Assembly: GCA_947561585.1 (NCBI GenBank)
Contig: CANNZV010003193.1
Location: 24-64,023 of the forward strand
Direction of reading: 5' to 3'
DNA from: Caprella mutica
Taxonomy: Eukaryota > Arthropoda > Malacostraca > Amphipoda > Caprellidae
Length of the DNA stretch: 64,000 bases
The first letter of the stretch is position 1. Each line of letters opens with the position of its first letter. A program made the translations under genes and the position numbers. Below are positions 11,325-22,365 of the stretch, one piece after another. The notes beneath the pieces were generated by a model, which did no database searches, had not been told where the DNA came from, and worked only from the letters and a program-made list of their open reading frames with translations.

Positions 11325-11503
11325 TAGGGTTGTGACAATATACGTTTAAAATCACAGATCCTGCAATATAATAAATTGAATAAATTAAAGACTATTTATT
11401 CGTTCTAAATCAGCGGTATATAAGTACTCGATACCATGCCGCTTCATTTCATCTATGGTAATCTTAAGATATATGATTTTATCTGCATATTGTCACAACC
11501 CTA
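11325..11503. mobile_element. Short hAT-type MITE, 179 bp
   Basis: Terminal inverted repeats TAGGGTTGTGACAATAT are perfect at both ends. The flanking 8-bp sites are ATCATGAA (11317-11324) and ATCAAGAA (11504-11511), 7 of 8 matching. The same terminal repeat bounds the larger element at 22366-23643, the likely long relative. It sits one base beyond the target duplication of the element ending at 11307. Confidence 0.88.
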
Positions 11504-11876
11504 ATCAAGAATAACTAAAATGAAGGAAAACCGGAGCTCACTGAATTAGAGTAGATTTTCCCACTATGTTAAGTACGAACTGATAGGTCTAGGAAGTTCA
11601 ATGTAGTACTGGAAGTCGCATTAAAGGTATTCCACTCAAAGCATGTTTGTTGCGCATAATATATGGATGGCAAGGCCGTCCATCGTTGAATAGGTCAAAC
11701 CCATGCAATTGACTTGGGCCCAACTGTCGGTCAATGAACAAAATTCATAGTTCAAGTTATGTATAACTAATGTAATGTATGTTATTTTTTAAGAAATATT
11801 TCTCCATTTGATCAATCTTTCATTAGAAACAATTTTCTATTTGATCAATTCTCCATTATTATAAATTCGATTGAAT

Positions 11877-11914
11877 TTTCGATACTTTGTCTTTCGAGAG
11901 ACAAAGTATCGAAA
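11877..11914. repeat. Perfect 16-bp stem hairpin
   Basis: TTTCGATACTTTGTCT (11877-11892), loop TTCGAG, then the exact complement (11899-11914). It may be the remnant of a very short foldback element. The stem is too short and isolated to claim a microRNA precursor. Confidence 0.8.
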
Positions 11915-12013
11915 GTATGAGAGTAAACAATTAACAAAGTCATCAAACTTTGAGTACTGTGGATTCATAGTTCAAAAAAGGTACCGAATATTCAGAATTC
12001 ACCAAAGTTAATT

Positions 12014-13155
12014 TTGATCACTACAGACTATAACTACTACAGACTATAACTACTATTGACTTTCAATACTACAGACTATAACAGTTACTACTACAGACTA
12101 TAACTACTACAGACTATAACTACTATTGACTTTCAATACTACAGACTATAACTACTATTGACTTTAAATACTGCTGACTTCGACTACTGCAGACTTTGAC
12201 TACTGCTGACTTTCAGTAATGCATACTTTGACTACTGCTGACTTCGACTACTGCAGACTTTGACTACTGCTGACTTTCAGTAATGCAGACTTTGACTACT
12301 GCTGACTTCGACTACTGCAGACTTTGACTACTGCTGACTTTCAGTAATGCATACTTTGACTACTGCATACTTTGACTACTGCTGACTTTGACTACTGCTG
12401 ACTTTCAGTAATGCATACTTTGACTACTGCAGACTTTGACTACTGAAGACTTTGATCACTACAGACTTTAACTACTATATACTTAAACTGCAATACATTT
12501 TATCTACTACCGACTTTACTGCTAAATATTTTAACTACAACATAGTTTAACTACTACAGACTTAAACTACTACCGACTTTAACTACTATTGGCATTAAAT
12601 ACTACAGACTTTGATTATTGCAGACCTTAATTAATACAGACTTAAACTACTACCGATTTTAACTACTATTGGCATTAAATACTACAGACTTTGACTATTG
12701 CAAACTTTGACTATTGCAGACTTTGACTACTGCCGACTTTGACTATTGCAGACTTTGACTACTGCCGACTTTGACTACAGCAGATTTTGACTACTGCAAA
12801 ATTAGACTACTGCAGAGTTTGACTACTGCAAACTATGACTACTGGAGATTTTGACTACTGCATACTTTGACTACTGCAGACTATGACTACTGCAGACTTT
12901 GACCACTGCATACTTTGACTACTACATACTTTGACTACTGCATACTTTGACTACTGCATACTTTGACTACTGCATACTTTGACTACTGCAGACTTTGACT
13001 ATTGCAGACTTTGACTAGTGCAGACTTTGACTAGTGCAGACTTTGATTACTGATGACTTTGACTAGTGCAGATTTTGACTAGAGCAGATTTTGACTAGTG
13101 TGGATTTTGACTAGTGAATATTTTGATTACTGAAGACTATAACTACAACAGACTG
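12014..13155 (+). repeat. 16-bp tandem array, about 1.1 kb
   Basis: About 70 copies of a unit centred on GACTTTGACTACTGCA. Variants are clustered: ACTATAACTACTACAG at the left, alternating GCAGAC/GCTGAC units at 12170-12440, TACTTTGACTACTGCA at 12850-13000, and ACTAGTGCAGACTTTG at the right. Neighbouring copies share variants, as expected from local duplication. No open frame spans it. Confidence 0.95.
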
Positions 13156-14099
13156 TTTAAGGTAAGCTGTTCAAAATCTTATGAAACATTGATGAAATTT
13201 TGAAATGTACAAAATTAATTATCAGTTAGAAAAATGATTAACTTTCACATGTTTGGCTTCGAAATATTCGGAGCAATTTATTTTCCGTGAATTATGCTCT
13301 AAATTTCCACCTTTACAATGTATACATTCAGTTCAACTTCAGTATCATTTGCTTCAATAAAAGCATCTTGTATAGATAAACATGGTTTTTTTTTATTCCA
13401 TCTAATGCAAATTCAATCTTGGTAAATTTTGCTGTTAAGTTTTAACTGTCATATTTATAGTTCTAATGACCTGGCAGGGGGTTGGGTCGTTGTGGAGGGG
13501 GGGGGGGGCAGTACGCCCACTGATACATCTAACTGATAATATTTTATTTACACCTCAAACTGAAAGTGTACAATAATTACCTTATAAAAATATAATTTTT
13601 AGGTAAAGTTTTCAATGATCAGTTCATTTTCTATTCCAAATTAGACATCTCAATCAAGGAATAAAACTGGGTAGTAGGTATAAACTACAAATACTGGATT
13701 CAGGTATACCGTCAGTCATTAATTTGTTACGACAATTATCAAATTAACTCCATTTATCATTAATTTTCATTCAAATTAACTATGTACAGTGGTGTGCCGT
13801 AATCAGGTGCACCGTTCTGTAGTGCTCTACCCAGATTTTAGATCCTATCCGGTCGAGGGTACCTAGGTTAGTTAGTAGTTTTATATCTAATATCCATTGC
13901 AATTTTTACACAATTAAATATTTCTTCCGATTAATCCAATCGTATAAATAGAAAATTCAGATATCATTTATAGTTGGAGAAAATCTCAGTTGCTACTCGA
14001 TCGGTACAATTATTTACTCTCGAAGTACCCGGAAAGTGGGTGTTTGGAAATTTCTAGAGAATTGGGCCACATTACTTATTTTAACGCCAACTGTCCGAG
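13156..14099. other. No gene; contains a G-rich dispersed module
   Basis: AT-rich except for the G-rich module at 13465-13575, listed separately. No supported exon. Confidence 0.5.
13465..13575 (+). repeat. G-rich dispersed module, copy 1
   Basis: TAATGACCTGGCAGGGGGTT is followed by a run of 13 G (13498-13510), then CGCCC and GATACATCTAACTGATAA. Related copies lie at 22765-22830 (minus strand) and 28345-28420 (plus strand). The several G runs could form a G-quadruplex. Both other copies lie inside mobile elements. Confidence 0.75.
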
Positions 14100-14410
14100 T
14101 AATATGAGTGTCCAAGAATTGCAACGTTCCCCTAAAACCTTATGATATTCCCTTCCGATTATCCTAAAATGTCCCAAAGGGGTATCGCAAAAATGTGCGT
14201 TTTTGTACTTTGTATGGAACATCCCAAGGGAATGTTCCCGGAAGATATTTGGAGAATAAAGATCCTCCGACGATGTTCCGGAAAATTCCTTGGGGGATTT
14301 CCCAAAAAAGTACAAAACGGACCTTCTCGCGATATCCTCTGTGATCATCACGGGGACATCGTAAGGGACAATCGCGGGAAGGTTCTTTTGTTGCCTGGGA
14401 CGGCCTTCAA
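14100..14410. repeat. GC-richer imperfect inverted repeat
   Basis: The two halves (about 14113-14255 and 14268-14410) are diverged inverted copies. The left has GGTATCGCAAAAATGTGCGT then TTTTGTACTTT and GGAACATCCCAAGGGAA. The complement of the right has GGATATCGCGAGAAGGTCCG then TTTTGTACTTT and GGAAATCCCCCAAGGAA. The segment is clearly richer in G and C than its surroundings. Its symmetry explains open frames on both strands (14142-14438 plus, 14076-14351 minus), so neither is taken as a gene. It looks like a foldback or MITE-type insertion of unknown family. Confidence 0.7.
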
Positions 14411-15040
14411 AAATGATATATTATTTGTTGCGTTGTAATTGCTGATCACATTTAAGATATTTTCCTTCATGCATTATATTTTTTTATGGATTTTAGCACC
14501 TTGAGGAAGTTATTGAAATTTAGAAATAGCTTGACCACCATGTTTTGACTATAAGCACCACGTAAAATATCCGTTATCTGAAGATAAAACAATCATAATT
14601 GTATGAAATATGAATCAAATAATAATCGAATTATATAGGCTTAATAAAATGATTTAATATAGAGCGAGTCAAAATAACCTGCTTGATCAACATAGGAAGT
14701 ACGAGTTGGCGTTTCACCTTGAGTTAATTTTTTCATTATTCAATAATTATGTATCTCATAATATGTGCTTTCATTTCATTGTACAATTTTATTGGTATAT
14801 ATTTCAGAAGTTTCTTATTTATTTTCTCGCTGTTATAGATATTATGTAAGTGATATGCTTTTTTGAATTGTTATAAAAAAGATAAAATGAATAACTCCCC
14901 CTGTTTTCTCGTTCTCGAATCTTAAAGTTTTTATCTATCAGCATGATCGTTGTTTAGTAAATTGATTCATAATCATCTCACACAATCTGTAAACCAAGCA
15001 ACCAATCCAGTTACCAAAGTACCAAAGACTTCAAAACATT

Positions 15041-15076
15041 TATAAATAACCTAGCTGCTGGTTCACGTGAACCAGC
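15041..15076 (+). promoter_or_regulatory. TATA-like motif and 20-bp palindrome with E-box core
   Basis: TATAAATA (15041-15048) is followed by the perfect palindrome GCTGGTTCACGTGAACCAGC (15057-15076), whose core CACGTG is a canonical bHLH E-box. It lies about 390 bp upstream of the glycosyltransferase-like start codon, a plausible promoter position. Against this, AATAACCTAGCTGCTGGT also occurs on the minus strand near 31908-31925, so part of the palindrome may belong to a dispersed repeat. Regulatory use is inference. Confidence 0.35.
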
Positions 15077-15463
15077 TCAAAATATACCTGATAAACAATA
15101 TAAATGATTCATCTTTTTAATTTTTTTTACAACTATGTGATGTTAGGCGCACAATCTCATGCTTAGTTCTGAAGGGAGCACTAGCAAGCACCTATCTAGT
15201 TTATTAGAAGAAATAGTCATAATACGAGTATTTTACAATCAATCATGACTTTCATTTTTATCTAATCATGAGTGATCATGTGAAAACGTAAGAGTCATGA
15301 AAAAACAGTTACCTATTCAGTTTGGATATAACTATATCAGAACTGGATCGCCAGAGCCTGCAGCTGTGTTAATTCAGTTAATTGAAAAAGTTTCATTACA
15401 CTATTAAAAGATTAATTTACAAACAGTATATTTTATCAAGTTTTTTTCAGGTATTAAACAATT

Positions 15464-16621
15464 ATGAGAATTCGGCCCATCAAACTAAAACATAGATTAT
15501 TCTGTGTTATCATCGTGATAATTTGTATTGTGGTTCTGCATCGAAAACCATATTACGGTGTAAAAATAGATAATTTCAAAATTTTGGAACCACAGAATGA
15601 GAAAGCATCAATTCCGTGGTGGGATGACAAATATCTTCAGCAGTGTTCTGAATTCATTCACTCAGATAAAAATGTGACTGATATTGACTGGTATGAAGGC
15701 CCATTTGAACCTCCGACAGGTGGACATTGTGGTGCACGATCACACTCTCGAGGCCCAAATCAAAAGGTAATTTCTTATGTTCTCTTCGGAGACAATCCTG
15801 GCTACTGGAGAGGATTATCAAAAAATTTAATACAAGTAGCCAAAATGTATCCCGGATTTGTAGTCAGACTACACACCGACCCAAGAGGGAAACAGAAGAT
15901 AATCTGCCCTCTTCTTCTGAATCATAATTCAATTCTTGATATTTGTGATATGCTAAATTTGCCAAGTCCACTTGGTAATTTTTCCTACATTGGAGATAAA
16001 AGGTTATGGAGACTATCGCCTTATGGGGACCCACAGGTTGACAGAATACTGGTGCGTGACACGGATAATAAGGTAAAATATGCTATTCCTTCTGTCTCAA
16101 GAAACTTGATATATCTTACAGTATAATTGTGTACATATTTTATATATTACTTAAACATAGTTTTATATCAAGTGATACTAATGACATTTTTCTAAATTTC
16201 AGTTTCTTCAGCGAGAAGTAGATGCTGTTAAAGACTGGATTGCAAGTGGTAAATGTTTTCACATAATGAGGGATCATCCAGATCATCGTCCTATAGTTCT
16301 AGCTGGATTATATGGAATATTCCAACCTAACATGACACTTCGTAAATTCTTTTTGGATGGTAGAAAAATAATTTTCAAATTACCGAACGAAGGCAACGAT
16401 CAGTTTAAACTGAAGGTACTATGAACTTATTTTTATATAATTGAATAATAATTAAGGAAGATTTATTACATTATTGAACTGCTTTAGTTCATAATAGATT
16501 GGAGAATTCTTTTTAATATCATTTGACGTTTTAATGAGAATAGTCATTTTGCAACTTTTAATTTATATAATTATAATGTATACTATTTCAGGAATGGTAC
16601 AATTATACAAGGGACATTTGA
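15464..16621 (+). CDS. DXD glycosyltransferase-like type II membrane protein, three exons
   Basis: Exons are 15464-16072, 16203-16415 and 16592-16621, all phase 0, giving 283 residues. Residues 12-26 (FCVIIVIICIVVLHR) form a single membrane anchor after a short basic N-terminus, the layout of Golgi glycosyltransferases. The central region has YVLFGDNPGYWRG and the acidic DTD in ILVRDTDNK, a DXD metal/nucleotide-sugar motif. Across the first intron follow REVDAVKDW and FHIMRDHPDH, typical of a poorly characterised invertebrate glycosyltransferase-like family. The donors (AAG|GTAAAA, AAG|GTACTA) and acceptors (TTTCAG) are good. An acceptor TTTTTTTCAG at 15441-15450 implies an upstream non-coding exon. 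The third exon adds only EWYNYTRDI before a stop, although the family normally continues, so the protein may be shortened or the locus decaying. Sugar substrate unknown. Confidence 0.7.
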
Positions 16622-16700
16622 AATTAATTTTAATATTTATATGAATTTTAATACGGCTAAATAATTCTGAATTATTCTTACAATATCACATAGCCTAAAC

Positions 16701-16706
16701 AATAAA
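16701..16706 (+). terminator. Poly(A) signal for the glycosyltransferase-like gene
   Basis: AATAAA lies 80 bp downstream of the stop at 16619-16621, at a normal distance. It supports the short third exon as terminal. Confidence 0.5.
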
Positions 16707-17339
16707 ACTATTTTAGTCGAGCATCCAATTGCCAAACATACTTTCCTAGTTCCTCAGTTGCAAAAATCAAGCCAATACCCAAAGATTTATACCCAATTTG
16801 AACTGAGTAGTGACACTACCCTTATTTATTTTTGTAACAAAAATATATATTGAAGGACCATGCCACGCAGTGCTACGGAGTAAATTATTGCGATCACAGT
16901 TAATCATCACAAAAAAACAATACTACCTAATAACTATCCATTACTGAAATTTCTTCAATCATCGAATTCTACTAAAATATCGAAGTTCACAAAAATCACC
17001 GGACTTTCACCAGTCACATAAATAGACAAAAATTATAGCACTCTCCAAAATCACCTTACAATACCCAACTAATACAGAATATTCCCAAAATCACCACAAA
17101 ATCACTACTAAACGTAGCCGTACACTATCCAATAATTAGTCATAAATTTACTTTCTCTCTTTATTATATTGCATTGGTCAATTGGATTAGATTAATTAAA
17201 TCAATAGATCACTAATAAATCAATTGGGTATTTTTTTAATTGATTCAGTTATGTCAAGTGATTTATGGCAATGTTCATTAAATAATACATTAGATGAAGG
17301 GTCGCGAACAGTGATTATGGTAATTTGGATAATGTGTCT
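16707..17339. other. No recognised feature
   Basis: AT-rich sequence with no further exon of the upstream gene that I could identify. An expected C-terminal part with an HDS-like motif was looked for and not seen. Confidence 0.45.
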
Positions 17340-17660
17340 TTTTTTCCATTGCTACCATGTTCAGCATTCTTCCAAATCTACTTGCAAATTTAGAAGATAG
17401 CGTTATAATTATATTTTTCAACTACGAGGTATTAGATTTTTGTGGTAGACTCGTAGGCTTCATTCACTATCACCTCTTGATTTTATCATCCATTATTGAG
17501 TGTAGTTACAGGTGCTTTCGTCCCATTTAGCTACATTTTGACTGTTTCATTATTTAGGTATTCTGAATCCATGAACATTGTCACAGGAATTGAATTTACC
17601 AAAGTGGAATTTACTGGGTGGAACTTACCGGGTTGGATTTAGCGTGGGTGGAATATTGTA
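17340..17660 (+). mobile_element. Fragment related to the 10341-11307 element
   Basis: Segment 17460-17590 follows 10770-10895 in order: ACTATCACCTCTT, GAGTGTAGTTACAGGTGCTT (against GAGTGCAGTCACCGGTGCTT) and CATGAACATTGTCA. It then runs into a short array, GGAATTTACC, GGTGGAACTTACCGGG and TTGGATTTAGCG (17586-17650), which is a different phrase from that of the first element. Outer boundaries are not resolved. Confidence 0.5.
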
Positions 17661-19382
17661 CCTATAACCATTCATTAGTACGTATATATAATTTTTCTAT
17701 TGTGATTATATTTATAAACACTCTTTTTTTTATGGGGTATGTCTGTTCTAAAAGGTTTTGAGTTTTCTCTGTGTGGTCTATCAGAAGTTTATAGTACTTT
17801 TCAGCTATCAATATTTTCTTGTTTTTGAAATCTAGCTTACCAAGTTCGAGATAGTTCATTCTGAGTAAGATTGGCTTGTGTACTTTGTTCATCTATTCTT
17901 TCACAATCATTGTTATTGGTGCTGCTGTTTGCCCATTGTCAAAAATAAATTTGTTCCCTTTGTGAATGGAATTTATTTGCGATTGACGTCAGAAACTACC
18001 TCATTCATTGCTGAAGTTATTATCAAGTTAATGTTAAAAAGATGTTCTTTACTGAGGTATACTGATGCTCCACTCTCAATAGTTAACCCAGATTTATTCT
18101 CGGTCTGATGATTGATACCAACCTTCTAGAGCGTTCCTTCTTACTTAGGATTCCTCAGTGTTCTGAATTGTTTTCAATAATTAGCTACTGTTATATCCAT
18201 CGTTTCTTCTTATGTTTTAGGAGGAGTGTCCTTTATTTATTAGAAGAGGGTTTGATTCCCAATTACTTCTATTTTGTAGGCTTGGTTTTGATTCCCTTTT
18301 CTTGGTAAACTAAAGGACTCCTCTGTGGTTACTGTGGATTTTTCCATCTAAGGTTAAATTGGCTCCCGGTATCTTTTAAGCTGTTTTGGCTTGTCCCTGT
18401 ATATATTTGGCTTCACCCTTTTGTACATAGTCTTACTACTAAACTTTCTTCATAGTTTATTGACTGGGAGTTGCAAAATTGATTGCATTTCTCATGACTT
18501 CTTTCTATTACAAATGGTACATTGATGCTTTTGCGTCGGAGGTTCGTTGATGCAACTGTCCCTTGTTTCGAGTTACACAGCGTGAATCTCTTTTCTTATT
18601 TGTAGTAACTTTTCTTACCTCAACTTATTTCTGTTTTTTGGGAAAGTCATTGTCTCCATCATTATCGAATTTGATACAAAAAACGGGGTTTTCGTTATTG
18701 GTCTATATTCAACAAATTCGAAGGTTTTTGATGGGTCCTCTCCTGAAGCTAATGTTTGAATAAGGAAACTAATTATCAACTCATTGATTGATTTTACTTT
18801 TCTAAATATTTTTTTTGTTAATCCGCATACTACACATCAATCTCATATCCTATATACTACTTTGCATTTGAATTCACTTTCAGGGACTTGTAAGGAATTA
18901 TCTCAGTAGAGTCAGGTTCTCTGTTAGACTGTCTTACGTTACAGTTAAGTATTTACTTGAAGCTCTATTTTCAAGTGCTCTGCCTAATTAGTTAATTAGG
19001 TGAGAAAAGAATTCATAGGAGGCATCGATTTATATTATTATAATTGAATATGTACTAGGAAAGAAACGATCAACTTTGTCTACGCATAATCACAAGAGAG
19101 ACTTAGTATCAAGCTTTTAGCTGAGTCAGATGCCGCTTTATAGACAATTAATGCTATTAAATCGACTGAGTGCTGATCTACGATCTATGTACTGCTGCTG
19201 TTAGTAACTATTGTTGTTGCACTCAGTTATAATCCTGCATTATTAATAACGATCATTAGCTTTATAGTACTATGTCATATACTGACAGATGTAAATATTA
19301 ATGAGCTGTTGTCGTAAGTGGAAAGTTCCACTTGGATGTAAGAGGATATTTTGTAACACGTGTATACTATAATTTACTAATG
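17661..19382. other. No supported gene
   Basis: Locally T-rich on the plus strand, with short frames at 17878-18108, 18108-18308 and 18563-18763. None has a domain, a consistent codon pattern or convincing splice sites. They could be decayed element sequence. Confidence 0.45.
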
Positions 19383-19384
19383 TA

Positions 19385-20938
19385 CACTGCGTCCATCGCT
19401 TTAATGCAGATCACTATTTTAATAATATTGATCGCACAGTAGTGAATTTGGTCACTGGAAGATTGCTTCTATGTTAGTATCTTACTGAAATATTTTATGA
19501 ATCCATGAAGAAATTGGAAAGTTATGAACGTTTATGTATTTTGAAGGCATTTTAACTGTCCATCGCTTTATTACAGATCTGTGAAAAGACCAAAAAATGG
19601 GCGATCAACTTCTACCGAGAGGGTTAAAATTGTAGCAGGGCCTGCAGAAGGGATGATTCTTCTGTATTTAGCTTTATAACTTGGAAGGGTTAAGAGATCA
19701 ATAGTTTCTTTTGTTAAAATTCCCGACACAAACCCATGGAGAGATGAGGGTACGAGAAAAAGATATTCCCCAAGAAATATGCAAAAATACGCAAACAGGT
19801 CATAAGGCAGCTAAATGACACTAGTGCCTCCATTTCTGACAAGGCTGTCATTGGTCTTACGTCAAAACAGTCCTGATGTAATGTCTCAAATGAAACGGTC
19901 ATAAATGCTCAATGGGTTTTAAGACCAGAGAACAAGGCAATCAAGTCATGAGAGTCTCTCACTTGATGCCCAAAAATATGTGGAAAGAAGTTGTAACACT
20001 TCAAGCATGAGATTGTGCGAAGTAATGCAAAAAAATCTTCTTTTGCTTACGAGATAATTGCAAACTATTAGGCCAAGGGAACAAGTATTCAACAAAAGAG
20101 GCAATGTAGGATTGGATTGTTAGGTTTACACCCTTTGGTACTCGGAAAGGGCCAATTAACGTTTCACCAATGATGCCCGCTTGAAACATAAAGCTACAGC
20201 CTCCTTGTTGACGACGAAATCAGTGTGGATAAACAGCTCCAGTAGGTTCCAAACTTTAACCCATCCATCCAGACAATCAAGGGTGGCTCTGGCCTCATCT
20301 GTTAAAAGAACAAGTAGGAAGTTTGTTTTCATGTAATTCTGTGTACATCTTATGCCTTTTTTCTTTTGGGTCTTGTCCATAGGAGGCCTGGAAATGGGCT
20401 CCACGTTCCTTATCGTCTCATTTAAGACACTGTTTGGACTAATAACCAATTACAGCCTTGTCGAAAATGGAGGCACTAGTAATATTTGGCTGCCTTAAAA
20501 CCTGCCAGGGTTGTTTTCGCATATTTCGATATTTCGAACGGAAAAAGCTTCTCGTCATACCCTCATCTCTCCTTGGGTTGGTATCGGGTTCTTCCACAAT
20601 AGAAACTATGGTTCTCTTATCCCTCCCAAATTAATTAGCTAAATATAAAAGAGTCATCTCTTCTGCAGGACCTGTTACAATTCTTACCCTCTCGGTAGAA
20701 GTTACTCGCCCATTTTATGGCATTTTCACAGAGCTGCAATAAAGCGATGGACACTTGAAATGCCTTCAAAATACATAAACGTTCAATACTTTCCAATTTT
20801 CTCATGGATTCAAAAATATTTCAGCAAGATACTAACATAGAAGCAATCGTCCAGTGACCAAAGTTTCACTACTTTACGATCAATATTATCAAAATTATTC
20901 ACAAAATAGTGATCTGCAATAAAGCGAAGGACGCAGTT
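19385..20938 (-). mobile_element. Tc1/mariner element with IR/DR ends
   Basis: TA (19383-19384 and 20939-20940) flanks a 1554-bp element. Ends are CACTGCGTCCATCGCTTTAA at left and AACTGCGTCCTTCGCTTTAT on the complement at right. Each inverted arm is nearly 500 bp. Each arm holds a second, direct copy of the terminal motif GTCCATCGCTTTATTGCAGA: at 19558 on the left (167 bp inside) and at 20731-20752 on the right (about 180 bp inside). That is the IR/DR layout known from Sleeping Beauty-type elements. The minus strand between the arms encodes a broken transposase. Confidence 0.88.
19830..20700 (-). pseudogene. Broken Tc1/mariner transposase
   Basis: Minus-strand remnants appear in the right order but in different frames. 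FYREGKN (near 20680) resembles the helix-turn-helix region. RTIVSIVEEPDTNPRRDEG (near 20590) resembles the second DNA-binding part. LTDEARATLDCLDGW (20265-20310) carries the first catalytic aspartate. GIIGETLIGPF (20129-20180), YLFPWPN (about 20070) and FAQSHA (about 20005) correspond to the middle block and the position of the second aspartate, which is changed here (AQSHA instead of the usual QDxAPSH). A degenerate VRDSHDLIALFS near 19940 matches the third block. Stops and frameshifts make it inactive. Confidence 0.8.
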
Positions 20939-20940
20939 TA

Positions 20941-22357
20941 GAAATGATTGATTCAAATCATGCAAAACTTGAAGACGTTCGAATGACCTGAACTGAGCAA
21001 TTGTATTGTATTTATAATATTAAATATTTTTTGAAGGCATTCTTCAAGATAAAATGGGTGACAGAACATTCTATGCAGCATGACAGTTACAATTGTATGT
21101 CCTTCCCTGGTTCAATCCCTTTCCCAACACAACGACAAGGAAACTTTTTCCTTGGGTATCAAAAGTAAGCGACTATTTTAACTAAAAAGTAATACAAAGT
21201 AAAAACATATAAAATAGGATCTAACTATTAAATATTCTATTATTCTAGTTTCAGATACAACGAAAAGGGTACCAAAATTAGTCCTTGTCCTGAAGCTTGC
21301 AGACCGAAGAATCATCTTGACTGGATTCGTTGTTAAATCAAGAACTACAACAATATTATCAGGATACAATTTTTAATCAATTATATTTATATAATTTAAA
21401 GAACAAATTGAAAAAAATTAGTTGAGTGAAAAGTTCATACCGAATAAGTGACATTAAAATGAAGTTTTGTAAGAAATAAGTAATAACTGGCTTGCAAATT
21501 ATAACACACCTACCTTTATCCAAAATAATCTAGTCTTATTTTTATTAAAATACAAATTAGTAGACTAGGAGACTAACCTTAACCTTGTGATTATTTTTTT
21601 CAATTACTTTTGTTCTATTTTATTTAAAATGAATATTTTTTGGCCTAAAAACTGTTTTCTTCTCTTAAAATATGGAGAAAATTCGAATGAATGAATGTAT
21701 GTATATGTGAAGGATTAGAAAATTATGTGATTTTTTTCTCAATTCTTCAAACGTCATAAAACTCGATTTTATTAAATTATTTATCTTTATGGTTCTTGTG
21801 ATCATAATGAGTCGCTTAAATTGAGTATAAATCAGTTTACTGAACAATAAAGAGGTAATTTACAATACGCAAATATAAATATGAATTACTGTATCATGAA
21901 CACAGAATTAATAGCCGACAAAGATATTGAAAGTATTTCAAATTAAAGATATATTTAAAATTGTTCCTCATGAATTTTTCAGCCCGGCTTTTTCAGTTAT
22001 TCACTTTTTAGCATTGAAATATGATAATTCAATCTTTAACCATGGGCGATGTACTTTAAAAAAAAAAATTTGAGTGATTTTAATTGTTTCATCCTTTCTC
22101 TTTAGCTTATCATGACAATAAATATTATTGTTGTTTTACATTAAAATTTGAACAGAAATATGATGAATAATAAAAAAATATTAGCAACGTAAAATTTTTT
22201 ACACATTTAAATTTACATGCTTTTGATTAACTAAAATTTTCTACATTCAAAAAAATATATTTCAATATTGAAAACAAACATAATCTCTTCTGTCGAATAC
22301 ATGGTGCATGTTACTTTTGTTTTTGATACAGAAAGAAAGAAGATGAAGTGTAACTTT
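20941..22357. other. No supported gene
   Basis: AT-rich. The word GGTTCAATCCC near 21109-21119 resembles a Pol III B box but has no matching stem or A box. No exon recognised. Confidence 0.5.
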
Positions 22358-22365
22358 GATTATAA

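Noticed and set aside
14076..14438. Overlapping frames of 91 and 98 residues on opposite strands
   Set aside because: They mirror each other because the segment is an imperfect inverted repeat; no domain is visible.
19714..20449. Three minus-strand frames as independent genes
   Set aside because: They are pieces of one frameshifted mariner transposase.
21105..21125. GGTTCAATCCC as a tRNA B box
   Set aside because: The flanking bases do not form a T stem, and no A box or acceptor stem is present.
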